DNA from: JBLIKP01 sp047635375
Lineage (GTDB): Bacteria; Bacteroidota; Bacteroidia; Sphingobacteriales; Sphingobacteriaceae
Reading direction: 5' to 3'
DNA: 58,367 nt
Assembly: GCA_047635375.1 (NCBI GenBank)
Contig: JBLIKP010000005.1
Span: 1 to 58,367 of the forward strand
Shown: one piece after another, positions 1-9,657 of the stretch
How the letters are laid out: the number at the start of each line of letters is the position of its first letter
How positions within the stretch are numbered: position 1 is the first letter of the stretch
The notes under the pieces: generated by a model
Databases searched by the model: none
What the model was told of the DNA's origin: nothing
The model's input: the letters and a program-made list of their open reading frames with translations, nothing else
Translations under genes and position numbers: made by a program

Positions 1-2
1 AC

Positions 3-107
3 GTAACTTCATTAAACGTTAAGGACCTTTCAGCAGGTACTTTTACTTACAATGTAACTAGCGGAACTAAAATCTCAACTACTCAAAAATTTGTGGTGGT
101 TAAGTAA
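3..107 (+). CDS. C-terminal end of a T9SS-secreted protein (partial)
   Basis: Only the last 34 codons lie in the window; the gene starts upstream of base 1. The frame reads through ...LSAGTFTYNV... to QKFVVVK and a TAA stop. A Leu-x-x-Gly-x-(Tyr/Phe) turn followed by a short strand ending in a K-F-x-V-x-K pattern is the usual end of a type A sorting domain, the signal that sends proteins through the type IX secretion system. The secreted part is not visible, so no function can be given. A strong hairpin terminator follows directly. Confidence 0.7.
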   Translation, partial: VTSLNVKDLSAGTFTYNVTSGTKISTTQKFVVVK

Positions 108-130
108 TAATTTTGTTTAATAAGATAAAA

Positions 131-163
131 AGCCTCGCTTCATTAGAAGCGAGGCTTTTTTTT
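131..163 (+). terminator. Rho-independent terminator
   Basis: A 10-bp stem (131-140 with 147-156), a 6-base loop and a run of T close the partial T9SS cargo gene. The complementary A-run is short, so it mainly serves the + strand. Confidence 0.85.
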
Positions 164-189
164 GCCCAAAATATTAGTAGTTTTATTTT

Positions 190-627
190 ATGCTTATTAG
201 AGACGCTCAACCTTCAGATTTAAAACAGCTTTCGGTTCTGTTTGATAATTACCGCCAATTTTACCTTAAATCCTCAGATATTGCTGCCGCGGAAAGCTTT
301 CTTAAAGAGCGCTTGGAGAAAAAGGATTCACATATTCTAGTAGCTGATAATGGAGATTTGATTGGGTTTACACAGATTTATCCATTATTATCATCCATAC
401 GTATGAAGCCCCTTTGGCTACTAAATGATTTATTTGTGGATGAAGCTGTGCGCGGACAAAAAGTAGGCGAAAAATTAATGCTTGGCGCTAGTGAAATGGC
501 CAAGAGTGCCGGTGCTTGCGGTTTAATGCTCGAAACCGGAATTTCCAATATTGTCGGTCAAAAGCTATATGAAAAGCTTGGTTACAAAAAAGCAATAAAT
601 GAATTTCATTATTCCTTAGATTTTTAA
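190..627 (+). CDS. GNAT family N-acetyltransferase
   Basis: This 145-residue protein is the normal length for a single-domain GNAT enzyme, which moves an acetyl group from acetyl-CoA to an amine. The acetyl-CoA pyrophosphate-binding motif is visible as R88-G-Q-K-V-G-E94, after the strand LLNDLFVDEAVRG, and is followed by the helix typical of the fold. The C-terminal GLMLETGISNIVGQKLYEKLGY matches the last strand-helix of the family, including the YEKLGY signature. ATG at 190 fits the family start. It stands alone between terminators, and the substrate cannot be told from sequence. Confidence 0.88.
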   Translation: MLIRDAQPSDLKQLSVLFDNYRQFYLKSSDIAAAESFLKERLEKKDSHILVADNGDLIGFTQIYPLLSSIRMKPLWLLNDLFVDEAVRGQKVGEKLMLGASEMAKSAGACGLMLETGISNIVGQKLYEKLGYKKAINEFHYSLDF

Positions 628-680
628 TCCCCTTTAATATTCTATTTTAGCTCACCAAAATATTCAGAACATAAATTAGT

Positions 681-3600
681 ATGAAAAAATATTTCTTCCT
701 CGCTCTCGCGATTTTAACATTGTCAGTTTTTGATTCAACGGCTCAAGAAAAAGCTAAACTTTCTTCCTCAACGGTTTCGGCCATGAAATTCCGAGCCATT
801 GGTCCAGCACTAACCTCTGGTCGAATTGCCGATTTTGCTGTAAACCCTAATAACTCCTTAGAATACTATGTCGCCGTAGCTTCGGGTAATGTCTGGAAGA
901 CCACAAACGGTGGGGTTACTTACGATCCAATATTCGAAAATTATGGTTCTTATAGCATAGGTTGTGTTACCATGGACCCTTCAAATTCAAATACAATTTG
1001 GGTAGGAACGGGTGAAAACAATAATCAACGGTCTGTTGCTTATGGCGACGGGGTTTATGTTAGCCGTGATGCTGGTAAGTCATTTAAGAATGTAGGTCTT
1101 AAAAACTCGGAGCACATCGGAACAATTACTGTCCATCCAACAAATAGTAATATTGTGTATGTGGCGGCCTATGGCCCGCTTTGGAAAGAAGGCGGTGACC
1201 GTGGGGTTTATAAAACTACCGATGGAGGTACGACTTGGAATAGAGTTTTAAATATCGATGAGCATACAGGATTTAATGAGGTGTTAATGGATCCAAGAAA
1301 TCCAAATGTGCTTTATGCTGCAGCTCACCAACGTCGACGTCATGTTTATACATATATAAGTGGCGGTCCCGGAAGCGGAGTGTTTAAGTCCACTGATGGT
1401 GGAGCCTCATGGGATACCTTAAAAACAGGACTTCCATCTGGCGATTTAGGTAGAATTGGTCTAGCCATTTCCCCAGCCAACCCTGATTATATTTATGCAA
1501 TTATTGAAGCTTCTGACGATAAAGATGGATTGTACCGCTCCACCGACCGTGGTGTAAGTTTTAATAAGCAAAGTGGAACTTCTACAAGCGGAAATTATTA
1601 TCAAGAAATTATTCCAGACCCGCTTGACGCCGATAAAATTTACCTTATGGATACTTACGGAAAAGTAAGTACTGATGGTGGGAAATCGTTCTCAAGCATT
1701 GGTAATAAAAACCGTCACGTAGATGATCACGCGCTTTGGATTGATCCAAATAATACGGAGCATCTTTTGATAGGGTGTGACGGTGGAATTTATGAAACTT
1801 TTGATAATGCAAATTCCTGGCATTTTAAGGAAAACTTATCTGTAACTCAATTTTATAAGGTTGCTGTTGATAATGCACTGCCGTTTTACAATGTATATGG
1901 TGGTACTCAAGATAATTTTAGTTTAGGCGGTCCCTCTAGAACAACCAGTGAAAACGGGATTTCTAACTACGATTGGTTTGTAACTAATGGGGGTGACGGA
2001 TTTGAATCACAGGTAGACCCTACCAATCCAAATATCGTTTATGCTCAATCGCAATATGGTGGACTAACACGATATGACAAAAAATCTGGGGAAGGAATAA
2101 CCATTCGCCCAATGGAAAAAGAAGGGGAGGCTGCTTATAGATATAACTGGGATGCCCCACTTTTAATAAGTTACCATAATCCTAAAAAGCTGTATTTCGC
2201 TGCAAATAGAGTTTTTATGACCGAAAATCGTGGGGATTCTTGGAAAACTATCTCACCAGACCTTTCTCGCCAAATCGACCGAAACAAACTTCCTGTAATG
2301 GGTAAAGTATGGGGAATGGATGCGGTGATGAAAAACATGTCGACTTCCATCTATGGAAATATTGTGGCAATGGATGAGTCACATTTTAACGAAGGTGAGC
2401 TTTACGTTGGAACCGATGATGGTTTAATACAAACCAGCCGTAATGGTGGCCAAACATGGACGAAACAAGAGACTTTTCCAGGAATTCCTGCGAAAACTTA
2501 CGTAAACATGCTACTTACTAGTAAGCATAATAAATCGGTGGTTTATGCGGTATTCAATAACCATAAAGAAGGGGATTTTAAGCCGTATGTTCTGAAAAGT
2601 ACCGACGGGGGATTGTCTTGGAAATCAATTATTTCTGATTTGCCTGAACGTGGCTCAGTTTATGCGATTGCTGAAGATCATAAAGATCCTAACCTTTTGT
2701 TCGCTGGAACAGAATTCGGTGTTTTTTACTCAAATAATGGTGGTGCAAAATGGATTCAGCTTAAAGCTGGTCTGCCAACGATTGCAATCCGAGATATTGC
2801 CATTCAAGAAAGAGAAAATGACCTAGTTTTAGCCTCATTCGGACGCGGATTTTATGTTCTTGACGATTACTCTCCATTGCGCAGTATTAATGAAGAATTA
2901 TTGGAAAAAGAAGCGGCAATTTTGCCAATAAAAGACGGATTGTTGTTTATTCCTTCTAGTCCATTGGGCGGACAAGGAAATGCTTACCAAGGAGCTTCAC
3001 GTTTCTATACTTCAAATCCAGAGGCTGGAGTTACGATAACTTACCACATTAAAGAATCTGAAAAGACACTTAAATCAATCCGTAAGGAAAAAGAGAAAAA
3101 GCTTAAAAAAAGCAATGAACCTATCCCATACCCAAGCTTCGAGGAAATGCGCGCTGAGGATAACGAAGAAAAAGCTTTTTTAATAGCTCAATTTACCGAT
3201 TCAAAAGGAGATGTGGTTGCTCGTGTTAATCTTCCAGCTATAGCTGGTATTCACAGAATGGAATGGAATTGCCGCTACCCAACCTCCTCTCCATTAATCC
3301 CTGGTGGTAATAAATCATCTTTTGCTCGATACGATGTTGGACCCTTTGTAGTTCCAGGAACTTACAATGTGCAATTATTTAAAGTAGACGGTTCAGCACC
3401 AGTTGCAATAACTGATAATGTTTCCTTTAATGTCAATAGTTTAAACAATTCAACGTTGCCAGCAACAGATAAGGAAGCGGCTCTGGCTTTCGCCGATAAG
3501 GTAAATGAATTCCGTAAAGCAGTTAGTGGCACTATGAAGTACTTTGGTGAAATGGAAAATAGAGTTGATCATATTTTCGAGGCATTAAAAGTGACTCCTA

Positions 3601-3935
3601 ATTTACCAGGTAAAATGTATTCGGATTTAAATGGGATTAAGCAAGAAATGCAGGCTATTGAAATTGCCATGAGAGGTGATAAATCTGTGGAGTCAAGACA
3701 ATTTGAGATGTTACCATCAGTAAATAGCAGAATGGGGAGGTTGGTTTATAACTTATATTTCACCACTTCAGCTCCTCCTGCAGATTATATGGAAAACTAT
3801 GAAATAGCCTCAAAAATGTTTTCCGAGGAACTTTTAAAGATAAAAACCTTGGACAAAGTGGTTTCATCAATGGAAACAATTTTAGACCAAAATGGAGTTC
3901 CTTATACTCCAGGGCGACTGCCTGTTTGGAAATAA
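681..3935 (+). CDS. Secreted sortilin/VPS10-like BNR-repeat protein
   Basis: This is a 1084-residue exported protein with a signal peptide of about 21 residues ending TAQ-E. The body carries at least ten Asp-box-like turns of the form S/T-x-D/N-G-G-x-S/T-W/F (for example KTTDGGTTW, KSTDGGASW, SRNGGQTW, KSTDGGLSW). These build the ten-bladed propeller of VPS10/sortilin and BNR-repeat glycosidase-like proteins. Residues from about 740 form a helical and beta C-terminal region ending TPGRLPVWK, with no T9SS sorting domain visible. Bacteroidota carry many such proteins, often labelled glycosyl hydrolase, but activity is mostly unproven. I see no catalytic signature that fixes a substrate. It is a single gene closed by a terminator. 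Confidence 0.85.
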   Translation: MKKYFFLALAILTLSVFDSTAQEKAKLSSSTVSAMKFRAIGPALTSGRIADFAVNPNNSLEYYVAVASGNVWKTTNGGVTYDPIFENYGSYSIGCVTMDPSNSNTIWVGTGENNNQRSVAYGDGVYVSRDAGKSFKNVGLKNSEHIGTITVHPTNSNIVYVAAYGPLWKEGGDRGVYKTTDGGTTWNRVLNIDEHTGFNEVLMDPRNPNVLYAAAHQRRRHVYTYISGGPGSGVFKSTDGGASWDTLKTGLPSGDLGRIGLAISPANPDYIYAIIEASDDKDGLYRSTDRGVSFNKQSGTSTSGNYYQEIIPDPLDADKIYLMDTYGKVSTDGGKSFSSIGNKNRHVDDHALWIDPNNTEHLLIGCDGGIYETFDNANSWHFKENLSVTQFYKVAVDNALPFYNVYGGTQDNFSLGGPSRTTSENGISNYDWFVTNGGDGFESQVDPTNPNIVYAQSQYGGLTRYDKKSGEGITIRPMEKEGEAAYRYNWDAPLLISYHNPKKLYFAANRVFMTENRGDSWKTISPDLSRQIDRNKLPVMGKVWGMDAVMKNMSTSIYGNIVAMDESHFNEGELYVGTDDGLIQTSRNGGQTWTKQETFPGIPAKTYVNMLLTSKHNKSVVYAVFNNHKEGDFKPYVLKSTDGGLSWKSIISDLPERGSVYAIAEDHKDPNLLFAGTEFGVFYSNNGGAKWIQLKAGLPTIAIRDIAIQERENDLVLASFGRGFYVLDDYSPLRSINEELLEKEAAILPIKDGLLFIPSSPLGGQGNAYQGASRFYTSNPEAGVTITYHIKESEKTLKSIRKEKEKKLKKSNEPIPYPSFEEMRAEDNEEKAFLIAQFTDSKGDVVARVNLPAIAGIHRMEWNCRYPTSSPLIPGGNKSSFARYDVGPFVVPGTYNVQLFKVDGSAPVAITDNVSFNVNSLNNSTLPATDKEAALAFADKVNEFRKAVSGTMKYFGEMENRVDHIFEALKVTPNLPGKMYSDLNGIKQEMQAIEIAMRGDKSVESRQFEMLPSVNSRMGRLVYNLYFTTSAPPADYMENYEIASKMFSEELLKIKTLDKVVSSMETILDQNGVPYTPGRLPVWK

Positions 3936-3955
3936 TTAAGATTAAAATCTAATAA

Positions 3956-3985
3956 AAGCCACCCTGTTACAGGGTGGCTTTTTTG
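3956..3985 (+). terminator. Rho-independent terminator
   Basis: An 11-bp stem (3956-3966 with 3970-3980), three-base loop and T-run lie 20 bases after the BNR-repeat gene. Confidence 0.85.
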
Positions 3986-4179
3986 TTTTATTTGGCAAAG
4001 GGGGGTGAAATAAAATTGTAATCTTTTAAATATAAATTACTAAATTAATAAATGGTAAATTAATTATAATAGGTTGATTATTTTGTGTTAAATTCTTTAC
4101 AATTCAATTTCAAATACAATATTTCAACATACCTTAAATGTTGTATATTGCAGTTTAAACATCAATTTAATTTTTACAC

Positions 4180-6858
4180 ATGATTAAATTTCTACCCCTA
4201 TTCATTGCATCCGCGTTATGCATGGAAGTAAGTGCTCAGTCGGTTTTTTCAGGTAATTCTGCCCAAAATCTATTTGAACATTCCAAGACAGTGCGATCTG
4301 GTAAGTTTTCTGACGCTCCTACGTTTATTCGCTTTAACGAAGGAAAAGGACCTAAATTGGATGATTTTACCTCGTATTTGGTTAGGTCAGGAGCGATATC
4401 TTCAGATATCCAATTAGTGGCTTTGCCTAATCCTGTGGTTGATGGGCCAAGAACCCATGTGAGCTTTCAACAGTATTATAAGGGAGTAAAAGTAGATGGT
4501 GGGATTTACAAAGCACATTTAAATGGTAATTCAGTATATGCAATTTCAGGACACATCATGGTTCCCGAAAATGAAAATGCAATTCCTACGGTTTCTTCAG
4601 CGCAAGCCTTAATAATCTCCAAAAATATAGTTGGAGCATCTTTGTATGCATGGGAAAGCCCTGAGTTTGTTGCTTCAATTAAGGAGCATAACCCCAATTA
4701 CAATCCAAATGCACAAGTGGAATTAGTTTATTTCCCATCTGTGTTAACCGATAATAAGGTTAGATTATTCCATAAAATAATGATTGAGGCTGTTGAGCCA
4801 TTGTCTGCACAAAACGTTTATGTAAATGCAGTAACTGGAGATGTAGAGCTGGTAGAAAATTTAATGCCAACTGAAGGTGTAATAGGGGAGGCTCATACAA
4901 GATATGTAGGAGTTCAGTCTTTTACCACTGATAGCATTGGACAGGATTCCCTAGGTGTGGATAGCTTTGTTTTAAGAGATTATACACGCGGACAGGGTTT
5001 GGTGACTTTAAACGCTGAAACCTTAACTGAATCATCTCCAAATTGGAATCCAATAGACTTTTTAGATCGCGATAATGTTTGGGATACTACAAATTTTGAA
5101 AAAGACGAAGTAGCAAATGACGCGCATTGGGGTTTACAGGTTACCTATGATTATTTTAATGATGAGTATAAGCGTGAAAGCTTTGACGGTCTGGGCGGTA
5201 ACATTACCTCTTATGTTCATTACAATAGTAATTGGTTTAACGCGAGTTGGAGTACTGGACAGCGAGTAATTAGAATTGGAGATGGAGCAGGAAACCCGCT
5301 TGCTGCATTAGATATTATGTCTCACGAGCTATCTCATGGGGTAACTAGTACTTCTGCAGATTTGGTTTATGCAATGGAGTCAGGAGCCCTAAATGAATCT
5401 TTTAGTGATATTTTCGGAAATTCAGTAGAATTCTTCGCTACCCCAGACAAAGCAAGTTGGAAGATTGGTGAAGATTTAGGACCACAGTCGGCACTTCGTG
5501 ACATGTCTCAACCTAACTTAAACAGTGATCCTGATACTTATGATGGAACTTTTTGGATAAGTCAAAATTGTTCGCCAAGTGGAACTAATGACCAATGTGG
5601 AGTACATACAAACAGTGGAGTTCAAAATTTCTGGTTTTACCTATTAAGTTCAGGTGGAACTGGAACAAATGATATTGGTGATTATTATAGCGTGGACAGC
5701 ATAGGGATTAGAAGTGCTGGTAAAATCGCCTACACCAACCTTGTAACCTACCTATCAAGAAATAGCGATTACGCCGAAGCGAGATTCTTTGCCATTCAAA
5801 GCGCAGTGGATTGTTTTGGTGAAGATAGCCAAGAAGAAATAAGCACTACAAATGCGTGGCACGCAGTAGGAGTTGGCCTGCCGTATTCTAAAATTCCTTT
5901 TTCATTTTTTGAGGCTCCAAAAACCTCGTTTTGTGGTGACACCGCAACCGTCCAGTTTCTTTCAACAAGTGTAAAGGCATTAACCCACTCTTGGAATTTT
6001 GGTGATGGCAGCCCAGTAGACACCAACACTAACCCGAAGCATTTCTACAACGCAGAGGGAAATTACACTGTAAGCTTAATAGCGTGTAACGATTTTGGTT
6101 GCGACACGTTATCTAAAGTGAACTTTATCATTTTAGATAAAAACGTACCGAAACCAGCTTTTTGTGTTCCAGAATCCAATTTTCAAGAAGAAGAATTCGG
6201 TATTTTTAATGTGAAAATTAACACTATTGATAATTCTTCCGGTGGTTCAGATTTGGGTTACGAAGATTTTAGTTGTGCTAAAACCTTTGTGATTCCAGGA
6301 GAAACTTATAGCATTGAAATTACTGGGTCGGCGGCGGTGACTACATACGCGAGAATGTGGATTGATGCTAATAATGACGGAGAATTTTCATTTGAAGAAA
6401 TGTTGTTTTCCAGCAATAATAAGCGCCCGAGCCATAAAGGAGAGTTTACTGTCCCAGCAAATATTGTAACGGGTGTGCCTCTAAGAATTCGTGTTATTTC
6501 TGCATTAAGTTCAGGAAATTCCAAAAATGACCCTTGCTTTACCGTAAGTAGAGGCCAGGCTGAGGACTATGGCGTTTATGCTGAGCCAGGTGTTACAGGA
6601 ATTTCAGATAATTCATTGCCACTTTTCTCAATGTCTCCAAACCCGGCAAGAGGAAATGTATTCATAAATACATCGAAACCTTTTTCAAACCTAATGGTTA
6701 CTATAGTAGACCTAACTGGAAGAAAAGTTTATTCCAAAAAATTTAATTCAACAGAAAATTTATTGAAGCTTGATGTTTCAACCTTAAGTAAAGGAATTTT
6801 TATGGTATCGGTTACAGCCGATGGAGCAACCTTTACCGATAAATTGATTTTAGAGTAG
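4180..6858 (+). CDS. Secreted M4 (thermolysin-like) metalloprotease with PKD, GEVED and T9SS domains
   Basis: This 892-residue zinc endopeptidase is exported and probably released or surface-bound through the type IX system. A signal peptide (to about residue 19) is followed by a fungalysin/thermolysin-type propeptide (about 50-220). The M4 catalytic domain (about 230-565) has the zinc motif H382-E-L-S-H386, the third ligand E406 in ESGALNESFSDIFG and the GVHTNSG segment holding the transition-state histidine. A PKD domain (about 575-655, SWNFGDGSP), a GEVED domain ending GQAEDYGVY and a sorting domain (about 800-892, SPNPARGN ... KLILE) follow. All key residues are present, so it should be active. 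It would supply peptides for the S46 and M28 peptidases also encoded in this window. Confidence 0.93.
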   Translation: MIKFLPLFIASALCMEVSAQSVFSGNSAQNLFEHSKTVRSGKFSDAPTFIRFNEGKGPKLDDFTSYLVRSGAISSDIQLVALPNPVVDGPRTHVSFQQYYKGVKVDGGIYKAHLNGNSVYAISGHIMVPENENAIPTVSSAQALIISKNIVGASLYAWESPEFVASIKEHNPNYNPNAQVELVYFPSVLTDNKVRLFHKIMIEAVEPLSAQNVYVNAVTGDVELVENLMPTEGVIGEAHTRYVGVQSFTTDSIGQDSLGVDSFVLRDYTRGQGLVTLNAETLTESSPNWNPIDFLDRDNVWDTTNFEKDEVANDAHWGLQVTYDYFNDEYKRESFDGLGGNITSYVHYNSNWFNASWSTGQRVIRIGDGAGNPLAALDIMSHELSHGVTSTSADLVYAMESGALNESFSDIFGNSVEFFATPDKASWKIGEDLGPQSALRDMSQPNLNSDPDTYDGTFWISQNCSPSGTNDQCGVHTNSGVQNFWFYLLSSGGTGTNDIGDYYSVDSIGIRSAGKIAYTNLVTYLSRNSDYAEARFFAIQSAVDCFGEDSQEEISTTNAWHAVGVGLPYSKIPFSFFEAPKTSFCGDTATVQFLSTSVKALTHSWNFGDGSPVDTNTNPKHFYNAEGNYTVSLIACNDFGCDTLSKVNFIILDKNVPKPAFCVPESNFQEEEFGIFNVKINTIDNSSGGSDLGYEDFSCAKTFVIPGETYSIEITGSAAVTTYARMWIDANNDGEFSFEEMLFSSNNKRPSHKGEFTVPANIVTGVPLRIRVISALSSGNSKNDPCFTVSRGQAEDYGVYAEPGVTGISDNSLPLFSMSPNPARGNVFINTSKPFSNLMVTIVDLTGRKVYSKKFNSTENLLKLDVSTLSKGIFMVSVTADGATFTDKLILE

Positions 6859-6881
6859 TAGATTACTTTACTATTTTGAAT

Positions 6882-6916
6882 CCCTCGAGATCTTAACCAC
6901 TCGAGGGGTTTTTTTT
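6882..6916 (+). terminator. Rho-independent terminator
   Basis: A 7-bp GC-rich stem (6882-6888 with 6901-6907), 12-base loop and eight Ts follow the M4 protease gene. Confidence 0.75.
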
Positions 6917-6980
6917 GTCATTTTGCCAAGGTTTAATTGGGCCGACTGACCTTGTGGCAGGAAAAATCCAATTTTCTGAT

Positions 6981-6988
6981 TAAATTTG
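6981..6988 (+). promoter_or_regulatory. Candidate -7 box for lon
   Basis: TAAATTTG matches the Bacteroidota -7 consensus TANNTTTG and lies about 90 bases before the lon start. No well-spaced -33 TTTG is obvious; the nearest TTG is at 6952, which is too far. No heat-shock operator repeat was seen. Confidence 0.4.
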
Positions 6989-7078
6989 TACTTGGCATAA
7001 GCCTTGACATATAAGTATAGGTGATTATTTACCGCTAAAACAAAATTATAACTGCCAAGCTGGCGTTCAAAATATATT

Positions 7079-9553
7079 ATGAACGATCTTTTTTCAATGG
7101 ATTATTTAAATCTCTCCGATGCTCTAAATGAGGAATCGGATTTAATACCAATCATTACCGACAATGACGCCGAGAATGACTTTAAGCCTGAGGATATACC
7201 TGAGCATGTAAGTATTCTTCCCTTGCGTAACACTGTGCTTTTCCCAGGTGTAGTTATTCCTATAACCGTTGGAAGAGACAAGTCTATTAAGCTTATAAAG
7301 GAAGCGCATAAGAAAAAGAAAATGATTGGGGTTGTTGCCCAACGGGATGTGAATATTGATGATCCTGAGCAAGAGGATCTGAATAAAATAGGAACCTTAG
7401 CAAGCATATTGAAAGTGCTTAAAATGCCCGATGGAAATACAACTGTTATTATCCAAGGAAAAAAACGTTTTGAGCTTGTAGAAATAGTTCAGGAAGATCC
7501 CTTTTTCAAGGCGATTGTCCGCCCATTTGGAGGGGTTGCTATCCCAAAAGATAAAGAATTTAAAGCCCTAATTGCCACAATTAAGGAGATGGCAATGCAA
7601 ATAATACAGCTTGCGCCGAATATTCCTACTGAAGCATCTTTAGCAGTTAAAAATATAGATAACCCTTCGTTCTTGCTTAATTTCATTGCAAGTAACATGA
7701 ATGCTGAGGTTACTGATAAACAGAAATTACTACAGCAACCTGATCTTAAAAAACGTGCTGAAATCCTTTTAGAGCATCTTACACAGGAATTAAACCTACT
7801 TGAACTTAAAAATAAAATTCAGCGTAAGGTTAAAACTGATATCGATCAGCAACAGCGTGAGTATTTCCTTCACCAGCAAATGAAAACCATTCAAGAGGAG
7901 CTTGGAGCAGGTGGGCCGGAATTGGAGATCATGGAGCTTCGCGATAGAGGTAAAAAGAAAAAATGGAACAAAGATACTGCCGAAGCCTTCAATAAAGAGG
8001 TTAGCAAATTGGAGCGAATGAATCCAGCTGCTGCAGAATATGGCGTTACTCTAAACTATTGTGAATTGCTTTTGGACCTTCCATGGAATGTGTTTACAAA
8101 AGATAAATTTGACTTAAAACGCGGAAAGCGCATTTTAGATCGTGACCAACATGGCCTAGAGAAAGTAAAGCAACGAATTCTTGAATACTTGGCTGTTTTA
8201 AAGCTAAAACAAGATATGAAGGCGCCAATCCTTTGTCTTGTAGGGCCTCCGGGAGTAGGTAAAACCTCACTTGGACGTTCAGTTGCTGAAGCTCTTGGTA
8301 GAAAATACGTGCGTGTGGCTCTAGGCGGTGTGCGCGATGAAGCGGATATCCGCGGACACCGCAAAACCTATATTGGCGCTATGCCCGGAAGAGTGATTCA
8401 GTCGGTTAAGAAAGCAAAGTCGTCGAATCCTGTTTTTGTTTTAGATGAAATTGATAAGGTTGGGTCAGACTTTAGAGGCGATCCTTCTTCTGCATTGTTA
8501 GAAGTCCTTGATCCAGAACAAAACAATGCCTTCGCCGATCATTATGTGGAGCTAGATTATGATCTTTCAAGCGTGATGTTTATTGCAACTGCAAACTCAT
8601 TAAATAACATTCAGCCAGCCTTATTGGATAGAATGGAAATTATTGAGATGAGTGGTTATACCATTGAAGAGAAAATTGAAATTGCTAAAAAGCACTTGGT
8701 ACCTAAACAATTAAAGGAACACGGGTTAACCTCCAAGAACCTTAAATTTCCACCGAAAATGTTGGAAAGAATTGTGGAGGATTACACGCGTGAATCCGGA
8801 GTGAGGTCTTTAGAAAAGAAAATCGCAACCGTGGCACGTGGTGCAGCAAAATGCATTGCAATGGAGGAGGAGTTTCCAAAGACGTTAAATTTAGAGACGC
8901 TTCAGACTATAATGGGTGCGCCAGATTACGATAAAGAATTTTATCAAAATAATGATGTAGCCGGTGTGGTTACTGGTTTAGCATGGACATCTGTTGGTGG
9001 TGATATCCTTTTCATTGAATCAAGTATTAATAAGGGAAAAGGAAAATTAACCCTAACCGGAAACTTAGGAGATGTAATGAAGGAGTCGGCGAGTTTGGCG
9101 CTTGGTTATATCAAGGCTCATGCCGAGGAATTTGGCATACCACATGAAGCTTTCACCGATTGGGATGTGCATATCCACGTCCCTGCAGGAGCTGTCCCAA
9201 AAGACGGGCCATCAGCAGGGGTGACGATGCTTACAAGCTTAGTATCTGCATTCACGCAAAGAAAAGTTAAAAGTCATTTGGCAATGACTGGCGAGATTAC
9301 TTTAAGAGGAAAGGTACTTGCTGTTGGAGGGATTAAAGAAAAAATTCTAGCTGCAAAGCGAGCCAATATAAAAGAAATCATTCTTTGTAATAAAAACAGG
9401 AAAGATATTGAAGAGATTAACCCTGATTACATCAAGGACCTTACTTTCCATTACGTAGAAAGAATGTCTGAGGTGATTAAGCTTGCCCTTACAAAAGAAT
9501 CAGTTAGAAAACCTTTGCGTATTGTTGCGAAAGAAAAAGTCGCAGTGAATTAA
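7079..9553 (+). CDS. lon: ATP-dependent protease Lon
   Basis: Lon is a homohexameric cytoplasmic AAA+ serine protease that removes damaged and some regulatory proteins. This 824-residue protein has the full bacterial domain order. The N-terminal LON substrate-binding domain begins near residue 43 (VSILPLRNTVLFPG), followed by a helical linker and the AAA+ module with Walker A G389-P-P-G-V-G-K-T396 and Walker B VFVLDEID. The C-terminal protease domain has the Ser-Lys dyad S712 (in GPSAGVTM) and K755 (in GGIKEK). Spacing of the dyad equals that of E. coli Lon (43 residues). ATG 7079 is used; a second ATG seven codons in is possible. It is monocistronic with its own terminator. Confidence 0.97.
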   Translation: MNDLFSMDYLNLSDALNEESDLIPIITDNDAENDFKPEDIPEHVSILPLRNTVLFPGVVIPITVGRDKSIKLIKEAHKKKKMIGVVAQRDVNIDDPEQEDLNKIGTLASILKVLKMPDGNTTVIIQGKKRFELVEIVQEDPFFKAIVRPFGGVAIPKDKEFKALIATIKEMAMQIIQLAPNIPTEASLAVKNIDNPSFLLNFIASNMNAEVTDKQKLLQQPDLKKRAEILLEHLTQELNLLELKNKIQRKVKTDIDQQQREYFLHQQMKTIQEELGAGGPELEIMELRDRGKKKKWNKDTAEAFNKEVSKLERMNPAAAEYGVTLNYCELLLDLPWNVFTKDKFDLKRGKRILDRDQHGLEKVKQRILEYLAVLKLKQDMKAPILCLVGPPGVGKTSLGRSVAEALGRKYVRVALGGVRDEADIRGHRKTYIGAMPGRVIQSVKKAKSSNPVFVLDEIDKVGSDFRGDPSSALLEVLDPEQNNAFADHYVELDYDLSSVMFIATANSLNNIQPALLDRMEIIEMSGYTIEEKIEIAKKHLVPKQLKEHGLTSKNLKFPPKMLERIVEDYTRESGVRSLEKKIATVARGAAKCIAMEEEFPKTLNLETLQTIMGAPDYDKEFYQNNDVAGVVTGLAWTSVGGDILFIESSINKGKGKLTLTGNLGDVMKESASLALGYIKAHAEEFGIPHEAFTDWDVHIHVPAGAVPKDGPSAGVTMLTSLVSAFTQRKVKSHLAMTGEITLRGKVLAVGGIKEKILAAKRANIKEIILCNKNRKDIEEINPDYIKDLTFHYVERMSEVIKLALTKESVRKPLRIVAKEKVAVN

Positions 9554-9571
9554 AAAAATATTTGCAAATTT

Positions 9572-9607
9572 GAAGTCCCAACACCTTTGGTGTTGGGACT
9601 TTTTTTT
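9572..9607 (+). terminator. Rho-independent terminator of lon
   Basis: A 13-bp stem (9573-9585 with 9589-9601) with a three-base loop runs straight into a T-run. Confidence 0.9.
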
Positions 9608-9657
9608 AGTTGTATTTAAAATATCCCTTATATTTATTTTTGCTAAAAGGGATGATC